Part shown: positions 7,924 through 16,131 of the stretch, piece after piece
How positions within the stretch are numbered: the first letter of the stretch is position 1
How the letters are laid out: each line of letters begins with the position of its first letter
Source: Bacillota bacterium
GTDB lineage: Bacteria; Bacillota; Clostridia; Oscillospirales; Ethanoligenentaceae
Reading direction: 5' to 3'
NCBI GenBank assembly: GCA_023391835.1
Contig: JAEWAE010000049.1
Coordinates: forward strand, 1 to 52,253
DNA length: 52,253 nt
Notes under the pieces: generated by a model
The model's input: the letters and a program-made list of their open reading frames with translations, nothing else
Databases searched by the model: none
Told to the model about the DNA's origin: nothing
Position numbers and translations under genes: made by a program

Positions 7924-9063
7924 ATGAAAATACTGCTGCTGACGACCAATACGGGGCAGGGGCACAATTCCGCGGCGGGAGCGCTGAGCGTCAGGCTGCG
8001 GGCCCTGGGCTGCGAAACGAGCACCGGCGATATTCTCAAAACGGGCAGACGCAACGTGTCTGCCGGTGTTTCGGGTACTTATGTCGCGCTGGTGCGGCAC
8101 GCACCGCATTTTTTCGGCGGGCTTTATCATATCGGCGAGATGGTCAGCTCCAGCCGCACCCATTCGCCGATCTACTATCTCAACACCCTGTATGCCGACT
8201 CCTTCCGGCGCCGGCTTTCGGAAATCCGGCCGGATCTCATCGTGTGTACGCACATTTTCAGCGCCCAGGCGCTCACCTGCCTGCGCGAGCGAGGCTTCGA
8301 CCACACCCCCGCGGTGGCGGTGATGACCGACTACTGTTGGTCGCCTTTTTGGGAGGAAACACGGCTGGATCGGTACTATATCCCGTCGCCCCTTTTGACC
8401 CAGCAGTTTACCTCCCGTGGCATTCCACCGGAAAAAATCGTGCCGATCGGCATCCCGGCGTCGGCTTCCCCGATAAGGGATACCGATCGGTCGGCAGCCC
8501 GGCACGGCCTGTCACTCCGTGAGGACCGTCCGGTCTTTCTGTGCATGGGCGGCAGCATGGGCGTGGGCGACATGGTGCGGGTGTGCCGGGAATTAGCCGG
8601 GCGCCTGCCCGGGGCGCAGATACTGGCCGTGTGCGGCAGCAACCGGCGGCTTTACGAGCGGGTCGCCCCGCTGCCGGGCGTGCGGGCCTATGCTTACTCC
8701 GACGAGGTGGAACGCATGATGCGGGCGGCGGATGTGCTCGTCACCAAACCCGGCGGGCTGACGATCACCGAAGCGGCCGTGTGCCGGTTGCCCATGGTGC
8801 TCACCAGCCCCATCCCCGGCGGCGAGCTGTATAACGCCCGCTTTTTTGCCGGTCTCGGGATGGCCGCATTTGTCCCCCGCCCGGGGGAAGCGGCCCGGGT
8901 TGCCTGTGCGCTGGCGGAGGATGCGCAGGCGGCGCAGGCCATGCGGCAGGCGCAGGCACGGCATGTGCCGGAGGACGCCGCGGAGCGCATGGCCAGGGAT
9001 ATGACGGCCCTTGTCCGCAGCCTTGCCTCCCGGGTGCAGGCCGAGGCGGCAACGGGTTCCTGA
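7924..9063 (+). CDS. MGDG synthase/UgtP-like glycolipid glycosyltransferase (GT28)
   Basis: A 379-residue GT-B fold glycosyltransferase like Firmicute diacylglycerol glucosyltransferases, which transfer sugar from a nucleotide donor to diacylglycerol at the membrane. The start KILLLTTNTGQGHNSAA is the characteristic lipid-acceptor side motif; the donor side has CMGGSMG near 200 and the nucleotide-binding KPGGLTITEA near 278-288. It is followed by PlsY after 23 bases, so the pair looks dedicated to membrane glycerolipids. I use the ATG at 7924 because it gives the family's usual N-terminus; in-frame ATGs at 7897 and 7906 are alternatives and none has a strong ribosome site. Confidence 0.85.
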   Translation: MKILLLTTNTGQGHNSAAGALSVRLRALGCETSTGDILKTGRRNVSAGVSGTYVALVRHAPHFFGGLYHIGEMVSSSRTHSPIYYLNTLYADSFRRRLSEIRPDLIVCTHIFSAQALTCLRERGFDHTPAVAVMTDYCWSPFWEETRLDRYYIPSPLLTQQFTSRGIPPEKIVPIGIPASASPIRDTDRSAARHGLSLREDRPVFLCMGGSMGVGDMVRVCRELAGRLPGAQILAVCGSNRRLYERVAPLPGVRAYAYSDEVERMMRAADVLVTKPGGLTITEAAVCRLPMVLTSPIPGGELYNARFFAGLGMAAFVPRPGEAARVACALAEDAQAAQAMRQAQARHVPEDAAERMARDMTALVRSLASRVQAEAATGS

Positions 9064-9086
9064 TCGCATAAAAGGTGGACTTACAT

Positions 9087-9737
9087 ATGAGAGAGTGTGC
9101 GCTGATGACGCTGCTGGGGTTTGCCAGCGGCATGGTGATGTACTCCTACTTCATTCCTCTGTTTTTTTGCCACGTGGATGTGCGTCGCGGCTCGGCGGAC
9201 GGCAATCCCGGGGCCTCCAATGCGATCCGCGCAGTGGGCGTGGCCCTTGGTGTCACCTGCATGGTGCTCGACGTGGGCAAGGCGTTTCTGCCGGTATTTG
9301 TGGCGGTGCATGTGCTGCGGCTTCGCGGGCTGTTTTTGCTGCCCGTGCTGGTGGCGCCGGTGGCGGGGCATGCATTCTCGCCGCTGATGCGTTTCCACGG
9401 GGGCAAGGCGGTCTCCACCACCTACGGTTCGCTGCTGGGGTTGATTCCGGTCACATATTTTGTGTTCGCGGTGGCCGTGACCATGGCAGTATTCCGCTTT
9501 GTGCTGGTCGTGCGGCCGGATTCTGCCGGCGTGGTCGCGGGTATGGTGGGGGCCGGCGTGCTGGCCGTTTTTTTCACGCCCGCGCTCTGGCTCAAAGGGG
9601 CCATGGTCTGCATGGGCCTCATTGTCAGCTACCGGGAGCTGCGCCGCCCCGACACGGGGCCGGTGTCGATTGGCATCGGTCATTACCGCATCCAGATGCA
9701 GGATAATCATTTGGTCGTAGTGAAATGCCAGTCGTGA
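9087..9737 (+). CDS. plsY: Glycerol-3-phosphate acyltransferase PlsY
   Basis: A 216-residue polytopic membrane protein with PlsY signatures: DGNPGASNAIRAVG near residue 36 and FHGGKAVSTTYGS near 105. PlsY transfers an acyl group from acyl-phosphate to glycerol-3-phosphate, the first step of phospholipid synthesis, on the cytoplasmic face of the membrane. The ATG at 9087 follows AAAGGTGG by 8 bases; the in-frame GTG at 9075 overlaps that ribosome site and is rejected. The C-terminal extension (from about 180: YRELRRPDTG and on) is slightly longer than usual. PlsX is not in the window. Confidence 0.87.
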   Translation: MRECALMTLLGFASGMVMYSYFIPLFFCHVDVRRGSADGNPGASNAIRAVGVALGVTCMVLDVGKAFLPVFVAVHVLRLRGLFLLPVLVAPVAGHAFSPLMRFHGGKAVSTTYGSLLGLIPVTYFVFAVAVTMAVFRFVLVVRPDSAGVVAGMVGAGVLAVFFTPALWLKGAMVCMGLIVSYRELRRPDTGPVSIGIGHYRIQMQDNHLVVVKCQS

Positions 9738-9764
9738 GGCATCGGTAAAATTTGAAACCCGGCC

Positions 9765-9793
9765 TTGACATTTGCAGCCGCGGTTGGTATAAT
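9765..9793 (+). promoter_or_regulatory. Consensus sigma-A promoter of the T-box operon
   Basis: TTGACA (9765-9770), exactly 17 bases, TATAAT (9788-9793), with TGG directly before the -10. A full consensus promoter is expected where control is exerted downstream, by the T-box. Confidence 0.88.
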
Positions 9794-9799
9794 TGCAGC

Positions 9800-10087
9800 T
9801 ATAATATCCAATGCGATGAAGGAGACGGGCAGGATTCCCGCTTTTCCAGAGAGCCGGCGGCTGGTGGGAGCCGGCAAAGCGATCCGATACCCAATCACTC
9901 CTGAGCAGGTGCCTGAAATCGCTTCGGCGACAGTAAACGCACCCGTCGGGCCGCGTTAAGGCAACGGGTTTATAGCCGGCGGTGCCGGAGCGAACCCTGT
10001 AAGTGCGTGAATCACGAATTTGGGTGGTACCGCGGGCATGAAATGGCTCGTCCCATAGGGGGCGGGCTTTATTTTATGCCCTTTTTT
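9800..10087 (+). ncRNA. T-box leader (tRNA-sensing), specifier probably GCA/Ala
   Basis: The T-box itself (TTTGGGTGGTACCGCGGG, 10019-10036) is unmistakable, and stem I shows the GATGA K-turn (about 9815) and the AG-bulge CCAGAGAGCC (about 9846). Pairing GCGAT/ATCGC and CAGGA/TCCTG leaves a specifier loop AGCAGGTG at 9904-9911. Possible readings are GCA (Ala), AGC (Ser) or CAG (Gln). The antiterminator bulge is TGGT, which pairs with a tRNA ending ACCA (discriminator A); this fits tRNA-Ala better than Ser or Gln. The leader should keep the operon off when that tRNA is charged. The amino-acid call is inference. Confidence 0.93.
10034..10087 (+). terminator. T-box terminator hairpin
   Basis: An outer 11-bp stem (GGGCATGAAAT with ATTTTATGCCC), an inner 9-bp stem (GCTCGTCCC with GGGCGGGC), then six T. 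The first arm overlaps the T-box sequence, giving the usual terminator/antiterminator choice. Confidence 0.9.
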
Positions 10088-10114
10088 ATATTTCATTACA
10101 AGGGGGTAATTGGA

Positions 10115-10732
10115 ATGGAACCGATGCTTGCCGAAATCGCGGAAAGAATCCGGGGACTGCGGGAGCTGATGGATATCAGCGAGGAAGAGATGGCGTCCGT
10201 TACGGGCGTGTCTGTGGAAGAATATCGGAAATATGAGCGGGGTGAGACGGATTTTCCCTTCACATTCCTGCTGAAAAGCGCCGAGCGCTTCGGCGTCGAC
10301 ATTGTGGAACTGATGAGCGGGGAAGATCCCCATCTCTCTTTTTACACCGTGGTGCGGCGGGGCAAGGGCCTGCCGATGGAACGCCGCAAGGGGTTTGCCT
10401 ACCGCCATCTGGCGTTCCTTTTCAAACACAAGCTTTCGGAGCCTTTTCTGGTGACGGCGCCCTATTCGGCTGAGGAGCAGGGGAAACCCATCCCGTATTC
10501 GGTGCACGACGGGCAGGAATTTGACTATATCCTTAAGGGAACGCTACGTGTGGAGCTGGAAGGCCACGTGGAGGTGCTCAATGAGGGCGACTCCATTTAT
10601 TACGATTCCGGCCACCGGCACGGCATGATGGCGGTCAACGGGCAGGATTGCCAGTTTCTCGCCGTCGTGCTCAAGAAGCCGGAATTTCATGACCCGGCCA
10701 CGCACGTGACCAAAACCAGGGAGGATCAGTGA
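10115..10732 (+). CDS. XRE-family regulator with C-terminal cupin domain
   Basis: A 205-residue protein: an HTH-XRE domain at about 5-65 (IRGLRELMDISEEEMASVTG, then EEYRKYERGE) and a cupin_2 domain at about 115-190 (HDGQEFDYILKGTLRV, then LNEGDSIYYDSGHRHG). Such fusions are DNA-binding regulators whose cupin senses a small molecule. It lies 1 base before the acyl-CoA ligase gene and both are downstream of the T-box, so it probably controls or responds to the ligase pathway. The ATG at 10115 follows AGGGGG by 8 bases. The ligand cannot be told from sequence. Confidence 0.88.
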   Translation: MEPMLAEIAERIRGLRELMDISEEEMASVTGVSVEEYRKYERGETDFPFTFLLKSAERFGVDIVELMSGEDPHLSFYTVVRRGKGLPMERRKGFAYRHLAFLFKHKLSEPFLVTAPYSAEEQGKPIPYSVHDGQEFDYILKGTLRVELEGHVEVLNEGDSIYYDSGHRHGMMAVNGQDCQFLAVVLKKPEFHDPATHVTKTREDQ

Positions 10733-10733
10733 C

Positions 10734-12434
10734 ATGCAGGACCTGCACCGGAAATATGTGAATGAAACCTACGATTCAAACGGCCTGTTGACGGCCCTCA
10801 GCCTCAATGTGCCGCCGGATTTCAATTTTGCTTATGACGTGGTCGACGAGCTGGCCCGCCGGGAACCCGACAAGCTGGCCATGGTCTGGTGCAACCCTCA
10901 GGGTGAGGAGCGGCGCTTCACCTTTGCCGATATGAAACGCTACAGCGACAAGACCGCCAATTTTCTGCGCGCCCACGGCGTGGGCAAGGGCGATATGGTC
11001 ATGCTCATCCTGCGGCGGCACTACGAATTTTGGTTCAGCATCTTGGCGCTGCATAAACTCGGCGCCGTGACGGTGCCTGCCACCACGCTGCTGACCGAAA
11101 AAGACTTGGTGTATCGTTTCAACGCCGCCGGCATCAAAGCGGTCGTCTGCACCGCCACCGGCGAAGTGGCCGACGCCGTCGACCGCGCCCAATCCCAGTG
11201 CCCGTCGCTGCAGCTCAAAGTCGTGGCCCAGGGCGAGAGAGAAGGCTGGCTGAGTTTTTCCACAGCGCTGGAGGAAGCCTCCGATACGTTTGAGCGCCCC
11301 ACCGGCGCCGGGGCCACCTGCGCGAGCGATCCCATGCTCATGTATTTCACTTCCGGCACCTCCGGCATGCCCAAAATGGTACTGCATAATTACACCTATC
11401 CTCTTGCCCACATCATCACCGCCAAACAGTGGCACAACGTGAAACCCGACGGTCTGCACCTGACGGTGGCGGAAACCGGCTGGGGCAAGGCGGTGTGGGG
11501 GAAGCTTTACGGCCAGTGGCTCATGGAAGCCGCCGTGTTTGTCTACGACTTCGATAAATTCGACCCGGCCGATCTGCTTTCCAAAATGGAGCATTACCGC
11601 ATCACCACCTTCTGCGCGCCGCCCACCATCTACCGCTTTTTCATCAAGCAGGGCATGGATGGTTACGATCTGTCGTCGCTGACCTATGCCACTATCGCCG
11701 GCGAGGCCCTTAATCCCGAGGTTTTCAAACGCTTTTACGAAAAAACCGGCATCAAGCTCATGGAGGCCTACGGCCAGACCGAAACCACCGTGCTGGTGGG
11801 CAATCTGTTTGGCATGGAGCCGAAGCCGGGCTCCATGGGCAAGCCGTCGCCGCTTTTCCACGTGGATATCGTGGATGAGGACGACCAGCCCGTGCCGGCC
11901 GGAGAGGTAGGCGAGATCGTCGTGCGGGTCAAACCCGGCGAAACCCAGCCCGGTCTTTTCACCGGTTATTATCGCGACCCCGCACGCACCAAAGCCGCCT
12001 GGCACGACGGTCTCTACCACACCGGCGACACGGCATGGCGCGATGAGGACGGTTATTTCTGGTATGTGGGCCGCACCGACGATGTGATCAAATCCTCCGG
12101 CTATCGCATCGGGCCGTTTGAGATCGAGAGTGTGCTCATGGAGCACCCGGCGGTGCTGGAATGCGCCGTCACCGGTACGCCCCACCCGGTGCGCGGGCAG
12201 GTGGTCAAGGCCACCATCGTGCTGACCAAAGACTACACTCCCAGCGAGGAGCTGGCGCAGGAACTGAAGGATTACGTCAAGCACCAGACGGCTCCCTATA
12301 AATATCCCCGCGTCGTCGAGTTCGTCGACGAGCTGCCCAAAACCATCAGCGGTAAGATCCGCCGTGTGGCTATCCGCGAACGCGATTGGCGCAAGAGCCG
12401 TGAGCGGGCGGGGCATTCGCCCGCCGAAGCCTGA
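10734..12434 (+). CDS. AMP-forming acyl-CoA synthetase (MACS/Acs-like)
   Basis: A 566-residue adenylate-forming ligase that activates a carboxylic acid to acyl-AMP and then acyl-CoA. Core motifs are complete: YFTSGTSGMPKM (about 201-212), the A5 motif EAYGQTET, the A8 region GDTAWRDEDGYFWYVGRTDD with SSGYRIGPFEIES, and the catalytic A10 Lys in PKTISGKIRR near the C-terminus. It is closest in style to medium-chain/acetate-type synthetases; substrate is unknown. It follows the XRE-cupin gene by 1 base, so translation is probably coupled, and transcription is under the T-box. A link between an aminoacyl-tRNA sensor and acyl activation is unusual. Confidence 0.9.
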   Translation: MQDLHRKYVNETYDSNGLLTALSLNVPPDFNFAYDVVDELARREPDKLAMVWCNPQGEERRFTFADMKRYSDKTANFLRAHGVGKGDMVMLILRRHYEFWFSILALHKLGAVTVPATTLLTEKDLVYRFNAAGIKAVVCTATGEVADAVDRAQSQCPSLQLKVVAQGEREGWLSFSTALEEASDTFERPTGAGATCASDPMLMYFTSGTSGMPKMVLHNYTYPLAHIITAKQWHNVKPDGLHLTVAETGWGKAVWGKLYGQWLMEAAVFVYDFDKFDPADLLSKMEHYRITTFCAPPTIYRFFIKQGMDGYDLSSLTYATIAGEALNPEVFKRFYEKTGIKLMEAYGQTETTVLVGNLFGMEPKPGSMGKPSPLFHVDIVDEDDQPVPAGEVGEIVVRVKPGETQPGLFTGYYRDPARTKAAWHDGLYHTGDTAWRDEDGYFWYVGRTDDVIKSSGYRIGPFEIESVLMEHPAVLECAVTGTPHPVRGQVVKATIVLTKDYTPSEELAQELKDYVKHQTAPYKYPRVVEFVDELPKTISGKIRRVAIRERDWRKSRERAGHSPAEA

Positions 12435-12447
12435 CAGTTGCATGCAG

Positions 12448-12486
12448 AACGCCCCCGGCGGGAATTAACCCGCCGGGGGCGTTTCG
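12448..12486. terminator. Hairpin between convergent genes
   Basis: A perfect 15-bp stem, AACGCCCCCGGCGGG (12448-12462) with CCCGCCGGGGGCGTT (12469-12483), loop AATTAA. The T-run is short (GTTT). It lies between the convergent ligase and Nudix genes. Confidence 0.75.
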
Positions 12487-12503
12487 CTTGGCCGCCTGCA
12501 CTT

Positions 12504-12914
12504 TCAGCGGCTGCTCAGCACGGTGTTCGCCGCATCCAGTATGGCCTTTGTGTCGGGGTAGGTGAGCGTGCTTCGTGCCTGATCGTAGGGCAGCACGAGA
12601 ATGCGCTTATTTTCAAATCCCGGGTTGTGGGCGGGCATCTGGCCGGTAAAATGCGCCAGAAAATAAATCACCTGTTTTTCGTTCCCATTCGGGAGGAGAT
12701 AGCCGGTTTCCCGGCGGAAGCCCTCTTCGATTTCGGCGCGGATGGAGACTTCCTCCCACGTTTCCCGCAGCGCGGTTTCCCGCTCCGTCTCGCAGCCCTC
12801 CATATGCCCTTTGGGGAAACCGCAGTAGCCGTCCTCATAGGACTGAATCAGCACATATTCGACCAGGCCGTGCTCTTTGGTATAGAGCACCGTCCCGCAG
12901 GAAATTTCCCGCAT
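12504..12914 (-). CDS. Nudix hydrolase
   Basis: A 136-residue Nudix enzyme that cleaves a nucleoside diphosphate linked to another group. The Nudix box is readable at 36-58: GHMEGCETERETALRETWEE; the usual Gly after the EE pair is a Ser (S57). The order beta-strand, FPKGHME, box resembles diadenosine-tetraphosphatase-type members. I start at the ATG at 12914, 8 bases after GGGGGGA; the TTG at 12920 overlaps that site. It is 38 bases downstream of the NRAMP-related gene on the same strand and may share its transcript. Substrate unknown. Confidence 0.85.
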   Translation of the reverse strand: MREISCGTVLYTKEHGLVEYVLIQSYEDGYCGFPKGHMEGCETERETALRETWEEVSIRAEIEEGFRRETGYLLPNGNEKQVIYFLAHFTGQMPAHNPGFENKRILVLPYDQARSTLTYPDTKAILDAANTVLSSR

Positions 12915-12952
12915 AAGCAATCCCCCCTATGCGTCCGACCCGTCGGCTCCGC

Positions 12953-14200
12953 TTAAAAAAGCGACAGCACCAGCATGGCCAGCGACAACCCGATCAGTAT
13001 GACGATGGTGGCCCAGCCTATGACATTCTGCACGCGGTTGTTCACATGACTGCCCATCACGTCCTTTTTGTTGACGATGAGCATCATGCAGATGAGCACC
13101 ACGGGCAGCAGGATGCCGTTGATACGCTGGGACCAGAGCGAAATGGCGATCAGCGGCGCCTTGGGCAGCAGGATGATCGCCGCGCCGATAATGATGATGA
13201 CCGTGTAAAGCCAGTAAAACTGGGGTGCGTCATCCCACTTTTTGTCGATGCCCGCTTCGAAGCCGAAGGCTTCGCACACATAAAACGCGGTGGCCACCGG
13301 TAAGATGGTGGCGGAAAATATTGCCGCCACAAACAGCCCGAAGGCAAAAACCTGCTCGGCCAGCGGCCCGGCCGCGGGCTTGAGGGCGAGAGCCGCATCC
13401 CGCGCGTCGTTAATCACCGTGCCGTGGCCGCCCGAATAGAGCGTGGCACCGCAGGCAATGACGATGAACATAGCCACGGCCACCGTGGCCACGCAGCCGG
13501 TGAGGATGTCGACCAGCGTGAATTTATAGTCGTCCATCCGCAGCCCTTTTTCGATCACGGAGGACTGCATGTAAAACTGCATCCACGGCGCGATGGTGGT
13601 GCCCGTCAGGGCGATGATCATCGAAATGCTGTCATAGTTGACGGGGAAGTGCGGCGCTACGATGGCCTTGCCGACTTCGCCCCAGTTGGGGTGGGCGAGC
13701 AGCGCCGCCACGATGTAAATCAGCAGTGCCGCGCTGAAAGCCAGGAACACTTTTTCGAGTATTTTATAATTGCCGCGTGTGACGATGAACCAGATGAAAA
13801 CGGCCATGATCGGCACGGCCACATATTTGCTCAGACCGAATATTTCGGCGCTGCCGGCCACACCGGCGAATTCGGTGGTGGTGTTCATGATGTCGGCGAA
13901 GAGCAGAAAGATAAAAATGAAAAACGTGATCTTGACCCCGGCGTTTTCACGGATCAGATCGGCCAGCCCTTTGCCGGTGACGATGCCCATGCGGGCGTTC
14001 ATTTCCTGCACCACAAAGAGTACCACGAAGGCGGGAATAAGAGTCCACAGCATGTTGTAGCCGTAGCTGGCACCCGCTACCGAGTAGGTGGTGATGCCGC
14101 CCACGTCGTTATCCACGCTGCCGGTAATGATGCCCGGCCCCAGGATGGCCAGGAACATCAGAATATTTTTGATGATCCGATGGGATTTGGCTTTTTCCAT
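12953..14200 (-). CDS. NRAMP-related transporter (NRMT), probable Mg2+ importer
   Basis: A 415-residue membrane protein of the NRAMP fold with about 11 transmembrane helices. Canonical NRAMPs have DPGN in TM1 and a Met in MPH of TM6 that favours Mn/Fe. Here TM1 reads SVDNDVGG (28-35) and TM6 TTIAPWMQFY (201-210), so the selective Met is missing. Clostridial proteins of this type were described as Mg2+ transporters under M-box control, and this gene is second in an M-box operon behind a MgtE_N/CBS protein. I start at the ATG at 14200, after AAAGGACAGG; the longer frame is GC-rich spacer. Mg2+ as substrate is a well-supported inference. Confidence 0.85.
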   Translation of the reverse strand: MEKAKSHRIIKNILMFLAILGPGIITGSVDNDVGGITTYSVAGASYGYNMLWTLIPAFVVLFVVQEMNARMGIVTGKGLADLIRENAGVKITFFIFIFLLFADIMNTTTEFAGVAGSAEIFGLSKYVAVPIMAVFIWFIVTRGNYKILEKVFLAFSAALLIYIVAALLAHPNWGEVGKAIVAPHFPVNYDSISMIIALTGTTIAPWMQFYMQSSVIEKGLRMDDYKFTLVDILTGCVATVAVAMFIVIACGATLYSGGHGTVINDARDAALALKPAAGPLAEQVFAFGLFVAAIFSATILPVATAFYVCEAFGFEAGIDKKWDDAPQFYWLYTVIIIIGAAIILLPKAPLIAISLWSQRINGILLPVVLICMMLIVNKKDVMGSHVNNRVQNVIGWATIVILIGLSLAMLVLSLF

Positions 14201-14356
14201 GGGAGTGACCTGTCCTTTCCGGGCGAAGCCGCCGTCCGGCTCCGCCCTGCGGGGTAGCCGCCCGGCCACACTCCGCCGCGCCGGGACCGAGAGGCGGCCA
14301 GCCGCTCTTTCGGTCTTGGGTGCGCGGGCGCTGCCCGCGGTTACGCAAAGCGTGCG

Positions 14357-15604
14357 TTATCCGACCAAACGCTTTCGCCGATGGGTCAGGTCATACACGA
14401 TGTCGCTCACGACCACGATGCCTTCCATGACGCGCTGCCGGTTGACCACGGGCACGGCCAGCAGGCTGTATTTTTCAAAGATGCCGGCCAGCGATTCCAC
14501 TGAATCGTCGTCATAGGCATAGAGAAAATCCCGGTTCATAATGCTCCGCACCGGCGTGTCGGGGTCGCAGATCAGCAGATCCCGCAGCGAAACGGTGGCG
14601 ATGAGCCGCCCCCTGCCGTCGAGCACATAGCAGTAAAAGATCGTATCCATCTCGGGCTTCTCGCGGCGCAGGTTTTCCAGCACCGCGGAGGCCGACATAT
14701 CGTCGGTCAGCGCGGTGTAGTCGGTGGACATCATGCTCCCGGCGGTGTTCTCCGGGAATTCCATCAGCTCACGCACCTCCCGGGAGGTGTCTTTATCCAT
14801 TTCGGCAAAGAGCTGCTCGGCCACGTCCCGGTCGAGTACGCCCATGATGTCGGCCACCTCGTCGGAGGGCATTTTTTCGAGCACGTCGGCGGCCTTGGCA
14901 ATGGTCAGACCGTCCAGGATATGCACCTGGGTCTCGGGTTCCATTTCCTCGAGCACGTCGGCGGCTTTTTCTTCATCCAGCGAATTGAATACCTTCGACT
15001 GCGAATTGGTGTCGAGATCCTCGATGATGTCGGCAATATCCGAGGGATGCAGCGTGGAAATGCGGGAGGATTCCTTCGAAAGCTGGATGCCCGAAGTGCC
15101 CGCATCCACCGCCTGCACGTCGTCCCACAGGATCAGTCGGCTGGGTAAGCTGTGGTGAAACGCACGCAGCAGGTGGCTGATGGGCCGGGCGACCCCCAGA
15201 CGGCGCAGCAGGCCTTCCAGCCCCACATCCACGGCGATGAGATAGGTGCCGTCCGCCACTACGGCCAGCCGCAGATCGTTGACCCGCACCACCTTGCGGC
15301 CGTCCATGTCGACGATCTGCCGATCCTGGATATTGCGCCGCAGATAGATGAGGTTATCCGGCTTGGCCGTAAAGGGTTGCACTTCGTTGCAGTAAAAGGC
15401 GTACTGCCGCCCGTCCTTGACGATGTCGATGGTGGAAATATCGAGGGTTTCCCCGCTTCGCAATCGGATGGCCACGACTTTGGGCCGATGGAAGGTGAGA
15501 TCGGCAATCAGGTCGGCTACATGGCCGATCGGCGAATTATCGCGGGTGGCAAACACCCGGCTCCCGATAATCCGGCTCAGATAGAAATTGGATACCAGGA
15601 CCAT
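14357..15604 (-). CDS. PRC-barrel/MgtE_N/CBS regulatory protein
   Basis: A 415-residue soluble protein with no transmembrane segment. It starts with two PRC-barrel-like parts (about 5-70 and 75-130, e.g. GSRVFATRDNSPIGHVADLI), followed by an MgtE N-terminal superhelix (about 185-300, repeats such as EEKAADVLEEMEPE and PSDEVADIMGVLD), then a CBS pair (about 300-405, with MSTDYTALTDD and MNRDFLYAYDDDS). In MgtE these last two parts sense Mg2+ and gate the channel; here the channel is absent and an NRAMP-related transporter is encoded next. It probably regulates that transporter. The ATG at 15604 follows GGGAGGG by 8 bases. Confidence 0.85.
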   Translation of the reverse strand: MVLVSNFYLSRIIGSRVFATRDNSPIGHVADLIADLTFHRPKVVAIRLRSGETLDISTIDIVKDGRQYAFYCNEVQPFTAKPDNLIYLRRNIQDRQIVDMDGRKVVRVNDLRLAVVADGTYLIAVDVGLEGLLRRLGVARPISHLLRAFHHSLPSRLILWDDVQAVDAGTSGIQLSKESSRISTLHPSDIADIIEDLDTNSQSKVFNSLDEEKAADVLEEMEPETQVHILDGLTIAKAADVLEKMPSDEVADIMGVLDRDVAEQLFAEMDKDTSREVRELMEFPENTAGSMMSTDYTALTDDMSASAVLENLRREKPEMDTIFYCYVLDGRGRLIATVSLRDLLICDPDTPVRSIMNRDFLYAYDDDSVESLAGIFEKYSLLAVPVVNRQRVMEGIVVVSDIVYDLTHRRKRLVG

Positions 15605-15707
15605 TCCAAATCCCTCCCATGTGCCGGGGCCTTTGCGGCCTGCCGGCGGGTCCGCCTGCGGCGGTGCATGCCAGCGGAAGGCAGTGCGGCGGATTTTCTG
15701 TCAGAAA

Positions 15708-15746
15708 CAAAAAATCCCCACACCAGCTGAAACAGGGTGAAGGGAT
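15708..15746 (-). terminator. M-box expression-platform terminator
   Basis: On the minus strand ATCCCTTCACC pairs with GGTGTGGGGAT (11 positions, one T-T mismatch and one wobble), then six T. It lies between the M-box core and the start at 15604, so high Mg2+ should terminate here. Confidence 0.75.
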
Positions 15747-15769
15747 ATCGGTTCACTCGTTCAAGCTTC

Positions 15770-15925
15770 AGCTCAAAAAGGCAATGAAATTGCATTAGAT
15801 AATACCTTGAGTCGGTAATATCTGCTAGCCAGTGGAAGCTGTCTCCAGCTTTTTACGGCAGCAATCCGTATCCTTTGAGTAGCCTCACCTACCGAGGCAT
15901 ATTTAATTTTCAGCTCAAACACTCA
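15770..15925 (-). ncRNA. M-box (ykoK) Mg2+ riboswitch
   Basis: Read on the minus strand, the leader holds conserved M-box blocks in order: GTAGGTGAGGCTAC (plus 15879-15892 region), GCTGCCGTAAAA, the AGACAGC stretch, ACCGACTCAAGGT, and TAATGCA near 15790. M-box RNAs fold around several Mg2+ ions and turn off Mg2+ uptake genes when Mg2+ is high. The operon it leads (MgtE_N/CBS protein plus NRMT) matches that role. The assignment rests on motif order and context. Confidence 0.88.
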
Positions 15926-15996
15926 AAAAACCGCGAAAAACCATTATTGAGGATGCTAATTGACGGAATCAGGGTGAAGGAACCTTATGCAGGTAT

Positions 15997-16025
15997 ATAA
16001 TAAGTTTTTTTGCCTTTTTTGTCAA
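15997..16025 (-). promoter_or_regulatory. Sigma-A promoter of the M-box operon
   Basis: On the minus strand TTGACA (16020-16025), 17 bases, TATTAT (15997-16002). The spacer is A-rich. The predicted start near 15990 leaves the full M-box in the transcript. Confidence 0.8.
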
Positions 16026-16131
16026 GTTGATTTTCGGATAGGATTTTTCTGCAATTCTGTGCACTTTTTTACTTTTCCCCCGAACGGCCCGGTTATTCCA
16101 AACATGCCGATTGTGCCAAACATTCCGTTTA

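Noticed and set aside
9765..9959. 64-codon frame within the T-box leader
   Set aside because: It starts inside the promoter and runs through conserved stem I, so it is not a gene.
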